Of a stretch of DNA of 64,000 nt, positions 27,051 through 35,888 are shown in pieces (within the stretch, counting starts at the first letter, position 1; every line of letters starts with the position of its first letter). The position numbers and the translations under genes are program-made. The stretch spans positions 434,001 to 498,000 of the forward strand of contig NC_004572.3 of the NCBI RefSeq assembly GCF_000007485.1. Reading direction: 5' to 3'. Source of the DNA: Tropheryma whipplei str. Twist. Lineage in GTDB: Bacteria; Actinomycetota; Actinomycetes; Actinomycetales; Microbacteriaceae. The notes under the pieces are model-generated. The model was not told where the DNA came from and ran no database searches. It worked only from the letters and a program-made list of their open reading frames with translations.

Positions 27051-28238
27051 TCAGCACTTACCATCCGGGTGATTTTTGCGCCATCTAAGCCATTTGTCAA
27101 CCCCTTTTTGATGCTCAGAAAATGTTTCAGAAAAAATTGTCTCGCCGGTGCATTCGTTCCATGTAACAAAAAAAAGCCATTTTCCCGGCGCGGGATATAT
27201 TGCAGCCTTGAGTGCCGCAGCCCCAGGATTTGAGATAGCCCCGGGGGGAAGACCTGCATGTACGTATGTATTGTATGGATTACCCTTATCTTCCCTTTGT
27301 TCATCAGTTGTCACCACTTGTCCAGAAAGTTTTAGGCCATACAAGACCGTTGCATCAGACTGAAGATTCATGCCCCGCTCGAGCCTATTTACAAAAACGC
27401 GAGATACGCGCGCAAAATCAGACGGAATTCCCTCTTTCTGAATAAGAGCCGCAAGAACCACAGTACGCCACACATTCTCAGACGGAATTCCAAGGGTCCT
27501 AATCTCTGCCCACATTCTTTTGTACATAGCAAGCAGCAAAGATTTTGCAGTTGCCCCTTCTTCTATGTCATATGTAGCGGGAAATAAAAAACCTTCAACG
27601 GAAGAGGCCTGCCTCGGAAGATCAGGAAAATTACTCAAATCTGATGCAACTTTTTCAAATTCGACAATCGGTATACCTGTTTTTTTTGACAAAGCACTAA
27701 AGATTCCTGTCAAAGTTGCACCCTCAATAATGACAACCGTATTGCTAGTCCGATTTTCTGGATTAAGCATTGCAAGCAGAGCCTCCCGGGGTGACATACC
27801 TCTTTTTAACCTGTACACTCCGGCACGAAGAGAAACTTTTTGGGCAACTAATAAGTCAATAAAACCTCGTTTATCACCGATAACACTATTCTGTGCCAGA
27901 ATATCTGCAATTTTCGCACCAGAAGTACCGGATGGGACAGTAACCTGCACAATATCACCAGCGCGTTGCACACTTGAAACATTAATAACGAACACGGCTG
28001 CGATAAACAGGAATAGAGCAGCAAGAGAAAGGGAGAGTATTTTCAAGAGCATTCGACGGCGTAGCCAATTGCAAAATCGGTACCAGAAACTCTTACGCGT
28101 CTTGCGCAATAAGGACCGTCTCGTTTTGCGAGTAACATTCACCGAATCTGTATCTGCGTCGAAAAAACCATTAATACCATCTTCGGAACCATCCGATGGA
28201 TCACGAAGATACCGTATAAAAGAAGATCGTCGAATCAA
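27051..28238 (-). CDS. mltG: Endolytic murein transglycosylase MltG (YceG-like)
   Basis: A 395-residue membrane-anchored enzyme that cuts nascent peptidoglycan. A basic cytoplasmic N-terminus of about 62 residues precedes one transmembrane helix (about 63-87). Extracellular YceG motifs follow: [14 protein letters not shown] (LysM-like part), [20 protein letters not shown] with the catalytic Glu of the IQKE motif, [41 protein letters not shown] and KWLFFVTW. The mltG-ruvX-alaS neighbourhood is common in actinobacteria. Start overlaps ruvX by 4 bp. Confidence 0.93.
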
Positions 28239-28672
28239 GGCTTTCTCTCCAGAGGGTCAACTTTAACTTCCATATCAAGGAAGAGTTGCAACATAACAGT
28301 CGCGGCGGCGGCGTCGACACACTTGCGAATCTGCTTCACACCTTTCCCAAGGGAATAAAACTTTTGTGTCGCGATAACAGTTGTGAAGCGCTCATCAAAA
28401 AACCTCACCTGTACACCAGAAGAAACCAGAAAGCGTGAAAACTCCTTTGCCAACCGCGCTGACTGTTTTTCCTTTCCAGCAAGAGTTAACGGGAGGCCTA
28501 TAACAACCTCATCAATAGAATACCGACTGATATAACCAAGAATCTCAGCACAGGAGGCGCGGGGAAGAACGCCAACGGGAACCGCCAGACTGCCGCAATT
28601 CCTAGCAACGCCAATACGTGTGGACCCAAAATCAAGACCCAAAAAAAACCGGTCAGCTACTGATTTAACCAT
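28235..28672 (-). CDS. ruvX: Putative Holliday junction resolvase-like nuclease RuvX (YqgF)
   Basis: A 145-residue RNase H-fold protein of the YqgF family, implicated in pre-16S rRNA processing and possibly recombination. The family motifs are [12 protein letters not shown] with the first catalytic Asp, [28 protein letters not shown] and a C-terminal [14 protein letters not shown] with the last acidic residue. It lies between alaS and mltG, 30 bp after alaS, as in most actinobacteria. Confidence 0.93.
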
Positions 28673-28702
28673 GTTGATTTAGCCATGTGTCTTGATAAAT
28701 CT

Positions 28703-31345
28703 CTATACCCCGGAAAGTTTACCAATTACGCAGGCCTTCAAGTTATCCAAAGCGGAGTCAAGCAATTTTGCATTCCAACCCGCCCCTTGAGCAAAATCGG
28801 CACGCCCGCCCCCTGAACCGTCCAATGTTTTAAGAAAAACCTTGATCAAGTTATTAGCGGATAAATCATCCATACAAGATAACTTGACAGAGCTTAAATC
28901 AATGGAACAGGCTGCATGTACCCGCCCTGAAATAACGGCAGCCAGAAGCAAAACATGTGGCTCTTCTAGAAGCTTCTTGCACCTCAAAGTTACAGCCCTG
29001 ATATCTTCAGCAGTGAATTCGAAAGGTGAAAACAATGGACCAGATAAGAATTTCGAAAGATCAGCGATAAGAATACGAACAGAAGAAACAGACTTAAATT
29101 CCTGGAGTAATCGGGGTGCAAAAGCGCTCAGAAACTTATCCTTTGCAGTCTGCAAGGCGTGCTTCGATCGCTTCAGGTTCTCACGTAGATCATCGATAGC
29201 CCCTTCCATTTCCTGTCTTGTCGCACCTAATGTACGCATCACGGTATCAACAAGTGCCCTTTCTTGAGCAAAATGAGAAAATGCGTCAAAACCTGTTAAA
29301 CATTCAACCCTTCTGATGCCTGAAGCGACTGAAGTTTCGGAAACAAGAGAAACAACAGCTATTTCTGATGAATTCCGAAGATGAGTCCCCGCGCACAATT
29401 CACGTGACCAAGGTCCACCTATCTCAACCATACGCACAGTGTCACCGTACCGCTCACCAAAAAGAGCAATTGCACCAGAGGCTACCGCCTTTTCAAGGGT
29501 CGTATACGTGCTAGAAATTTCAAGACAAGACTGTATAGCACGATTAGCCCTTTCCTCAAGTTCTATCCTCTGAGAATCGGTCGGCGCATAACTGCATGAG
29601 AAATCAAATCTCAGATATCCAGCACGGTTATAAGAGCCCATTTGAACAGATGTTGATCCAAACATCTCGCGAACTACCGCATGTATAACATGAGTTGCCG
29701 TGTGTGATTGACAGGCGGCGAATCTATTAGCAGAATCAACACTTGCCCGAACTACCTCTCCCGAGACAACAAGACCTGAAACAATTTCGCAGCGATGAAC
29801 AGTAAGGCCAGGCAGGGGAGAAAAAACGGTAACGACTTTTCCAGAAAAATTATCTGATTCTATAAAACCCCTGTCAGCCTCTTGCCCCCCAGCCGTTGCG
29901 TAAAAAGGGGTTTGTTCAAGGGCTATATCAACACAATCCCCCTGCTTAGCAGAAGTCAAGATAGTGCCATCTTTTACAAGAGCAGTTATTTTAGTATCCA
30001 CCTGCAACATCTCATAGCCAAGAAAATTACTTCTCAGGCCTTCATAACCTGTAGTATCCGAAACAATTGGCTTTGACCTTGACAGGGCGGCCCTCGAGCG
30101 ATCTTTTTGCTCTTTCATGAGCGTAAAAAACCCATCCATATCAACATCAAGACCCGAATCTTTGGCAATTTCAGTAATCAAGTCAATCGGGAAGCCATGC
30201 GTGTCATGAAGCCTGAAGGCAAGGTCACCTGATACACGTTTCTTTGATGAAGACATAGAACGTGAAAGAAGCTGTGTTCCGGCATTAAGTGCGCGGGAAA
30301 AAGACTGTTCTTCAAGACATGCAACCTGTTTTATCTCCGCAAGCTTTCCCTCAAGCTCTGGATAACCCACTTTCATAACCTGGGCTGCTTTCGCAAAAAG
30401 TTGATCAAAGCAGTTTTCCTGAATTCCAAGTAATTTCGCAGCGCGCACACTTCGACGAAGCAGTCTTCGCAAAATATACCCACGCCCTTCATTTGAGGGT
30501 CTAAGTCCGTCTGCGACAAGCATAAGAGAGGAGCGAATATGATCTGCGAGCACTCTAAGGCTTATATCATCTCTTCTGTCTTTTCCGTACCGTTTCCCCG
30601 AAATATACCCAGCCTCATCAAGTATCGGTTTTAGCTCATCAGTATCGTATATGGTTCCGACGCCCTGTGTAATCATCGCAATCCGTTCAAGGCCCATACC
30701 TGTATCAACGCATTTTTTCGGCAAAGAAGAAATGATATGCCCATCATTGTCTCTGAGATTCTGCATGAAAACGAGGTTCCACACCTCCAGATATCTGTCT
30801 GGATCTCCTTCCGGGCCCGGACCCGGGCCACCATGCAGATCATAAAAGACCTCGCTGCAGGGACCCGCAGGTCCAGCTTTACCTGTCGACCAGAAATTAC
30901 TATCTAGACTCTGAACTCTCTCTTGCGGAACACCACATAGCAGCCAAAACTTCTCAGACTCCTTATCGTCTCCGTGAATAGTCACCCACAATCTATCTGG
31001 AGCTAGGTCAAGCTCAGAAAGCAAAAATTCCCAGGCATATTCAATTGCTTCCTTTTTGAAATAGTCACCAAAGGAGAAATTACCCATCATCTGAAAAAAT
31101 GTCCCATGACGAGGTGTTTTTCCAACCTCATCGATATCAGATGTCCTTATGCACTTCTGCACACTAACAACACGCGGATGGGGTGGGGGCTCGAGGGCGA
31201 GAAAACACTGGATAAATGGCAACATGCCGGCTATTGTAAACATAACCGACGGATCATTACTGATAAGAGACGCAGAGGGCGAGACTTTGTGACCCCGCTT
31301 AGCGAAGAAATCCAGGAACAAAAGGCGCAAATCGGAGGTAAGCAT
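28703..31345 (-). CDS. alaS: Alanyl-tRNA synthetase
   Basis: A class II synthetase of 880 residues. The catalytic core starts FLDFFAKRGHKVSPSASLI and includes NDPSVMFTIAGMLPF, CIRTSDIDEVGKTPRH and GNFSFGDYFK; class II motif 3 appears as GMGLERIAMI. The editing domain carries zinc ligands in HTATHVIHAVV and CAGTHLRNSSEI. The C-terminal domain ends in a glycine-rich KTLDGSGGGRADFAQGAG, typical of AlaRS. No premature stop or missing motif was seen. Confidence 0.97.
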   Translation of the reverse strand: MLTSDLRLLFLDFFAKRGHKVSPSASLISNDPSVMFTIAGMLPFIQCFLALEPPPHPRVVSVQKCIRTSDIDEVGKTPRHGTFFQMMGNFSFGDYFKKEAIEYAWEFLLSELDLAPDRLWVTIHGDDKESEKFWLLCGVPQERVQSLDSNFWSTGKAGPAGPCSEVFYDLHGGPGPGPEGDPDRYLEVWNLVFMQNLRDNDGHIISSLPKKCVDTGMGLERIAMITQGVGTIYDTDELKPILDEAGYISGKRYGKDRRDDISLRVLADHIRSSLMLVADGLRPSNEGRGYILRRLLRRSVRAAKLLGIQENCFDQLFAKAAQVMKVGYPELEGKLAEIKQVACLEEQSFSRALNAGTQLLSRSMSSSKKRVSGDLAFRLHDTHGFPIDLITEIAKDSGLDVDMDGFFTLMKEQKDRSRAALSRSKPIVSDTTGYEGLRSNFLGYEMLQVDTKITALVKDGTILTSAKQGDCVDIALEQTPFYATAGGQEADRGFIESDNFSGKVVTVFSPLPGLTVHRCEIVSGLVVSGEVVRASVDSANRFAACQSHTATHVIHAVVREMFGSTSVQMGSYNRAGYLRFDFSCSYAPTDSQRIELEERANRAIQSCLEISSTYTTLEKAVASGAIALFGERYGDTVRMVEIGGPWSRELCAGTHLRNSSEIAVVSLVSETSVASGIRRVECLTGFDAFSHFAQERALVDTVMRTLGATRQEMEGAIDDLRENLKRSKHALQTAKDKFLSAFAPRLLQEFKSVSSVRILIADLSKFLSGPLFSPFEFTAEDIRAVTLRCKKLLEEPHVLLLAAVISGRVHAACSIDLSSVKLSCMDDLSANNLIKVFLKTLDGSGGGRADFAQGAGWNAKLLDSALDNLKACVIGKLSGV

Positions 31346-31361
31346 AGACAGCTAAGTATGC

Positions 31362-31550
31362 CTAAGAACGCCCCTTAGCATCCTTTACCTCACGGGTGCA
31401 CTCCATGAGTGTACCCGATGCGCGTAACACAGAGTCGCCGACCGTCCTGAGCAAACGAAGGCCAGAGGAACTGCGAACAACGAGGGCTGACAGCAAAACG
31501 CCAGTAAAAATGCCGACAAGAAAAGAAAAAGCTCTAAACACGGGGCACAC
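31362..31550 (-). CDS. Small membrane protein, unknown function
   Basis: 62 residues. One hydrophobic helix (FSFLVGIFTGVLLSALVV) is followed by a short amphipathic basic tail (REVKDAKGRS). It lies between rpsD (4 bp downstream of it in sequence) and alaS (16 bp), where relatives carry short DUF6167-like single-helix proteins of similar size. The fit to that family is by position and general character. Small size and lack of motifs limit confidence. Confidence 0.6.
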   Translation of the reverse strand: MCPVFRAFSFLVGIFTGVLLSALVVRSSSGLRLLRTVGDSVLRASGTLMECTREVKDAKGRS

Positions 31551-31553
31551 TAC

Positions 31554-32171
31554 CTAGCGCGCCGCATAATACTCAACAACGAGCTGAACGTTACAGGTAA
31601 CAGGGACCTCAGAGCGTTTCGGTCTGCGAACAAGCCTAAATGACAATCCTTCCAAGTCAGCTTCAATATAGCCCGGTATAGGCGGCAAAACATCGGCATG
31701 CCCGCCGGATGCTGCCACCTGAAATGGGTCCAACGGTACACTTTTCGGCTTTACCTTCACCGTCTGCCCAGGAGAGACCGAGTATGACGGCCTGTCAACA
31801 AGCTTGCCATCGACAAGAATATGCCTGTGAACAACGAGCTGCCTAGCTTGGGAAATACTGCGCGCAAAGGCGGCGCGCAGAACCAAGGCATCAAGTCGCA
31901 TCTCCAGCATCTCAACAAGATTTTCACCAGCCAAGCCCTTTACGCGGCGTGCCTCGTGATAGACAGATGCGAGCTGTTTCTCGCGCAAACCGTACTGACC
32001 CCTGAGACGCTGTTTCTCGCGAAGACGAACAGCGTAGTCGCTATCACCCTTACGCCTAAACCGACCATGCTGACCGGGAGGGTAAGGGCGCACCTCCATC
32101 AGGCGAGCAGCCTTGGGGGTGAGAGGAACACCAAGGGCGCGAGAAAGGCGCGTCCTAGAACACGATGACAA
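31554..32171 (-). CDS. rpsD: 30S ribosomal protein S4
   Basis: A primary 16S rRNA-binding protein. The family sequence SRTRLSRALGVPLTPKAARL, RPYPPGQHGR and KQRLRGQYGL is clear, followed by the S4 RNA-binding domain (LEMRLDALVLRAAFARSISQ, VVHRHILVDGKLVDRPSY). The open frame extends upstream to 32339, but family proteins start just before SRTRLSRALG. A TTG at 32171, with GGGGG about 7 nt upstream, yields 205 residues, the usual actinobacterial size. The TTG start is inferred from alignment and the ribosome binding site. Confidence 0.93.
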   Translation of the reverse strand: MSSCSRTRLSRALGVPLTPKAARLMEVRPYPPGQHGRFRRKGDSDYAVRLREKQRLRGQYGLREKQLASVYHEARRVKGLAGENLVEMLEMRLDALVLRAAFARSISQARQLVVHRHILVDGKLVDRPSYSVSPGQTVKVKPKSVPLDPFQVAASGGHADVLPPIPGYIEADLEGLSFRLVRRPKRSEVPVTCNVQLVVEYYAAR

Positions 32172-32298
32172 AGTAAACCCCCGAACAAACGAAAGAAGGA
32201 TAGCATGGAAGTACTTTCTGAAAAAATCTGCCAGAAAATCTGTATGGAAAAATATGTGTACACAGAGACTCCGAGTGGCACGAGATAAGGGATTAAAG

Positions 32299-33474
32299 AT
32301 GCTCAGTGACAAATGGGGTTTTGTAGATGATGCCCGCAATGTCTACCTAAGGAGTAACGGCGCTAATGTACTAATCGGGAACTACCCAGACGGAACACCT
32401 CAGGAAGCGCTGATCCACTATAGGCGGAAATATGACGCGGTACGTAAACGGGTTGAGATTATTCTTACCCGCACTCTCGTGCTTTACGCGCAGCCACGGC
32501 AGATCGAAGAGCAAATATGTGGACTTGAGGAAGAAATTGCCTCTCCGAAGTTCTTAGGTGATATTACGGTTCTACGCGACAAGCTGACACTTGCTAGAAA
32601 AAATCTTGAGGAAGCTCAACGAAATCTTTCAGAAAAGCAAAAGAAAGTCTATGAAGATAATTACGAGCTTGTTACCAAGCTGGAAGCGCTGGTCAATGAA
32701 AAGAATAAAAACGGTGCACAAAGAAATAGAGAAGCAAAAGCGATTCTGAAGAAGTGGTATGAACTTGAAAAACCAAAACATGCGGGCAGTCTGCACAAAC
32801 GCATGAAAGTTGCAAAGATGGAATTACAAAAAGACCTAGATAATTATTTCAAGGATCAACGAGCCAAGAACGATCGTGTTGTGCAGCAAAAACGGAGCAT
32901 CATTCAAAAAGCTAAGTCCATAAAAAGGACAACAGATGCATATGCCCGGTATAAAACACTTCTAAACGAGTGGAAATCCCTTCCAAAAGTACCAAGAAGT
33001 CAGGAGAATGAACTTTGGCAAAATTTCCGAACCGCAACAGCCGAACTCGTCGACAGGCATGAAAAAAGCCTCATAGAAATACAGGAGAAACAGAACGCAG
33101 CTTTCGAAGAGAAAGTAAAACTATTGGAAAAAGGTAGAAGCATTCTGAGTATCGATGATTGCCGTAAGGCACGTAGGGAATATCTGGTGCTTGTAGACAA
33201 GTGGGAAAAAATTGGTAGTGTGCCAAAAGATAAAACAAAATCTCTTGAAGATGATCTACGCAAATTGGATTTGGCAATACGGAAAAAAGAAAATGAAGCT
33301 TGGGAAAAGAATGATACAGAAAGAAATCTGCGATCAAGACTGCTTCTAGATCAGCTCGAGGCAAAGCTGTTGAGCCTGGAAAATAGCCTTAAAGTCGAAA
33401 CAAACACGGTGAATTCTGAAAAAATAAAAAATGAGATCGGAAAAACTAAGAGTTTTATCGATATTATAAAATGA
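32299..33474 (+). CDS. DUF349 coiled-coil protein
   Basis: 391 residues from the ATG at 32299. It begins with a small N-terminal domain (DKWGFVDDARNVYLRSNG, GNYPDGTPQEALIHYRRKYD), typical of actinobacterial DUF349 proteins, and continues as a long, charged helical protein with repeated W-K-x-(L/I) elements (LNEWKSLPKVPR, LVDKWEKIGSVPK), the DUF349 repeats. The upstream open frame (from 32113) overlaps rpsD and is not family-like. Function of the family is not established. The divergent 127-bp gap to rpsD should hold both promoters. Confidence 0.85.
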   Translation: MLSDKWGFVDDARNVYLRSNGANVLIGNYPDGTPQEALIHYRRKYDAVRKRVEIILTRTLVLYAQPRQIEEQICGLEEEIASPKFLGDITVLRDKLTLARKNLEEAQRNLSEKQKKVYEDNYELVTKLEALVNEKNKNGAQRNREAKAILKKWYELEKPKHAGSLHKRMKVAKMELQKDLDNYFKDQRAKNDRVVQQKRSIIQKAKSIKRTTDAYARYKTLLNEWKSLPKVPRSQENELWQNFRTATAELVDRHEKSLIEIQEKQNAAFEEKVKLLEKGRSILSIDDCRKARREYLVLVDKWEKIGSVPKDKTKSLEDDLRKLDLAIRKKENEAWEKNDTERNLRSRLLLDQLEAKLLSLENSLKVETNTVNSEKIKNEIGKTKSFIDIIK

Positions 33475-33479
33475 ACTTT

Positions 33480-33501
33480 TACCTGGTTATAAGGTATTTT
33501 T
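33480..33501 (+). terminator. Possible weak intrinsic terminator after the DUF349 gene
   Basis: TACCT (33480-33484) can pair with AGGTA (33492-33496) around a 7-nt loop, followed at once by five T residues. It begins 6 nt after the stop codon. The 5-bp, AT-rich stem is weak, so this is only a candidate. Confidence 0.3.
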
Positions 33502-33546
33502 CAAAAATAATTTGACTTGCCAGGGGTTCTCGTACATCATCTCTCT

Positions 33547-34641
33547 ATGAGTGCGGAAAAGCGTAGATCTATTACATTGATCACCCCATCTGATTTGGAT
33601 CCAATAAGCATGGCGGCTGCAGTTGGCACCCTTTCCTTGAGGCGGATTGATGTCTGTTATACACCAGACCAGAAGCTCGCATTTGACCACAGGTTAGCCG
33701 ATATACAGTATCAAATTGGGTATGGTTATGTTCCGGTCAGGTCAACTTCCTGTTGGCTCTGGACCGGGAGGGCACTTCCCGAGTCGCATGAGGCGGCGAT
33801 TCTATCTTCAACTCGGCGAATGGTTACCCCGCAGGGATGGAATATCGATAACCCACTCTCGCCACACTATTCATTCCTGACCTGTGGACCAATGGAGGTT
33901 TTGTCACCGCTCTCAACAGCTCTTAGCATAATGCTTGTTCATCCTAGTAAATTGACAATCTGTGATATGCGGGGCCTTGCGTGCTTGATCGACTCGGAAC
34001 TTGTGACGGTTACCATGACCAAGGCGGCAATAAACCGACTCGACAGAAAAGAGCGCACGCGTGCGAGGGCTATCTGGAACGATTGCAACCGGCATATTGA
34101 TAACCTGCTTATTAACCGCAAGGATGAGTTTGATACCTGCTTTGCGGAGTTGTTAAAGGAAGCAGCGCGCCGAAACCTGGACAAGAGAAACTCGAGGGTT
34201 CAAGCTCTGCAGGCTGAATTGGGTGTTACTGAGAGCAAGTACCGTGATTGTTCGGCTATGTGTGATAGGATGCTCAACCATTTCGAAATTGCCCGCAGTC
34301 GTTGTGAGTTGCAAAAGGGAAGCGTTGAAAGTGCACGACTCAGCAATGCGATTAAGCTTTTAAACCTGCAAGGGATCGCGATAAAGAGAATGAAGATTGC
34401 CGAAAAGATACGCCTCAAAATCCTTATTTCTGAAGAAGTCGGTAATGTGTCATTTATGAAAACCTCCCATCTACAGGATGTTGAAAGAATAATTAAGGCT
34501 CTTACCTCGAAATACAGTAGGCTGAACTTTGAGATTGAACGGGTTGCGAGAGATCTGGCAGCAGGGCATGAGAGCTCTGACTGTAAGTGCATTGATCCGG
34601 ACGATATGCGATCTCTTGTAGTGGATAGGGTGCTGTTGTGA
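33547..34641 (+). CDS. Protein of unknown function with C-terminal helical region
   Basis: 364 residues if it starts at the ATG at 33547 (a TTG at 33517 is an alternative; neither has a convincing ribosome binding site). I do not recognise the family. The N-terminal third is globular (SITLITPSDLDPISMAAAVG, DVCYTPDQKLAFDHRLADIQ, STSCWLWTGRALPES). The C-terminal half is strongly helical and charged, likely coiled-coil (about residues 190-340). There is no signal peptide or membrane helix. The DNA of its first half looks visibly more GC-rich than the neighbouring DUF349 gene. Codon phase is intact over the whole length, so it appears functional. Confidence 0.65.
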   Translation: MSAEKRRSITLITPSDLDPISMAAAVGTLSLRRIDVCYTPDQKLAFDHRLADIQYQIGYGYVPVRSTSCWLWTGRALPESHEAAILSSTRRMVTPQGWNIDNPLSPHYSFLTCGPMEVLSPLSTALSIMLVHPSKLTICDMRGLACLIDSELVTVTMTKAAINRLDRKERTRARAIWNDCNRHIDNLLINRKDEFDTCFAELLKEAARRNLDKRNSRVQALQAELGVTESKYRDCSAMCDRMLNHFEIARSRCELQKGSVESARLSNAIKLLNLQGIAIKRMKIAEKIRLKILISEEVGNVSFMKTSHLQDVERIIKALTSKYSRLNFEIERVARDLAAGHESSDCKCIDPDDMRSLVVDRVLL

Positions 34642-34766
34642 ATTTGGAACCACTTGCCGGACTTTTGTGTTCTTCACAGCTTTGTCAGGTGAGGTAGTCT
34701 CTGTTTTAGAGACCCTTAGCCTTTAAGAACCCCCAGTGTTTATTGATGCACTTTTATTTTGCCAGT

Positions 34767-34814
34767 GTCACAGCAGGGGTTACATCGAGTGTCACAGCGT
34801 GGGTCACAGCGTGG
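34767..34814. repeat. 12-bp tandem array, four units
   Basis: Four contiguous 12-mers: GTCACAGCAGGG, GTTACATCGAGT, GTCACAGCGTGG and GTCACAGCGTGG. The last two are identical and the first two diverged. They lie in the 257-bp gap between the unknown gene ending at 34641 and the convergent holA. Read on the plus strand they give a VTA-x repeat, but that open frame runs into holA and looks non-coding. A 6-bp hairpin GTCTCT/AGAGAC at 34697-34713 is nearby. I see nothing else in this gap. Confidence 0.75.
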
Positions 34815-34898
34815 GGCTTCCTGCATGGTAGTGTGCCCGGTAATGTTTCTACGGCGTATCCTACCCTTCATAGCCGGATAGATCACCGGTTACAGAAC

Positions 34899-35828
34899 TC
34901 AGTCCAGACGGGCACTTCTTGCGATAAGCCGCATGGCATGCTCCACCAAATAGTTTGGATTCCCCGCCGTGCTTTTCAGGGCACGATCTGCCGCATGAAG
35001 AGCTAGAATACAGCTCATGAAGCTACTGTTCGTCCAGGGTGCTAACTGCTTTTTAGCAAGTGCAATCTGCCAGGGTGCGGCAGTAACCTTCTTGCCATAC
35101 TTCACTTTAACAAGAAGTCTGAGTCTTGCGCTTGCGGCGGCAACAAGGGGAATCGCACTACCACCCTCTGTAAGGAGTCGACTGAGAAGCAGTACAGTAG
35201 CAGCTTCGTCGCCATTCATGGCCGCATCGACCACCCGGAAGACTGATGCACCAGGCCTAGACCAGCAAAGGAAAGCAATTTCACATTCCGAGATGGTGCC
35301 TTTGGCCGAGATGGTGCCTTTGGTATCGGAAATAATCTGTTTACAAAACTGAGCCAGCTCCGGTATGTCATCAAAAGATTCTACGAGCAGGTTAATAGCA
35401 GCTTGGGTTATGTTACGCTTCTCCTTCTTGAAAAAATCAGATACAAAACGTGACGGGGTGAGATCAGGGCAGGCAATCTCTACGCCTATATTTCTTAGCT
35501 CTCCGAGCAGCCTTTTGCCCCGAATACCAGACTTGTGCCTAAACACAACACACGTATCCTTAAAAGGATCTTGTATGTAGGACATAGCTTCATCAAGGAA
35601 AATATCGTTACACTCCTCGACTTGTTTTACGATTACAAGTCTTGGAGAAAACAACAAAGAAGGTGATGCCAATCGGTGCAACTCGCCCGCGGAATAATTG
35701 TCCGCATAGATTACATGAACCTCGGGCGCTGACAGGGAATCTGTTATCTTTTTCCTTATGCTAGCAATAGCCTCATTGGCCGAGTACTCGCATTTACCTG
35801 ATAACAAAACAAGAGGGTCAATACTCAT
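34899..35828 (-). CDS. holA: DNA polymerase III delta subunit
   Basis: The clamp-loader wrench subunit that opens the beta clamp. The 309-residue protein matches actinobacterial HolA in layout: VLLSGKCEYSANEAIASIRK (P-loop-like start), VHVIYADNYSAGELHRLASP, SLLFSPRLVIVKQVEECND, DTCVVFRHKSG, a central ITQAAINLLVESFDDIPELA segment and a C-terminal helical domain with LLSRLLTEGGSAIPLVAA. Residues about 169-180 hold an in-frame six-residue tandem duplication (TKGTIS-AKGTIS). The leuS-comEA-comEC-holA order is the usual actinobacterial one. Confidence 0.9.
   Translation of the reverse strand: MSIDPLVLLSGKCEYSANEAIASIRKKITDSLSAPEVHVIYADNYSAGELHRLASPSLLFSPRLVIVKQVEECNDIFLDEAMSYIQDPFKDTCVVFRHKSGIRGKRLLGELRNIGVEIACPDLTPSRFVSDFFKKEKRNITQAAINLLVESFDDIPELAQFCKQIISDTKGTISAKGTISECEIAFLCWSRPGASVFRVVDAAMNGDEAATVLLLSRLLTEGGSAIPLVAAASARLRLLVKVKYGKKVTAAPWQIALAKKQLAPWTNSSFMSCILALHAADRALKSTAGNPNYLVEHAMRLIARSARLD
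35288..35323. repeat. 18-bp perfect tandem duplication in holA
   Basis: CCGAGATGGTGCCTTTGG occurs twice head to tail (35288-35305, 35306-35323). It is in frame and adds six residues (K-G-T-I-S and one more) to the delta subunit. Confidence 0.95.
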
Positions 35829-35888
35829 AGACTGATACCGCCAAGCACACTATCAGTCGATGTTTCAAGTAACCACATGCCATGGATA

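Noticed and set aside
27418-27491. 14-bp direct repeat TCAGACGGAATTCC twice in mltG
   Set aside because: Both copies encode a conserved GIPS-type turn at expected places in the protein; separation of 60 bp and no duplication around them.
32113-32298. N-terminal extension of the DUF349 frame over rpsD
   Set aside because: Antisense to rpsD's N-terminal coding part and unlike family starts; an ATG at 32299 fits better.
34743-35006. Plus-strand open frame of 87 codons over the 12-bp array
   Set aside because: Second half is antisense to holA and the first half is only the repeat; no supporting coding signs.
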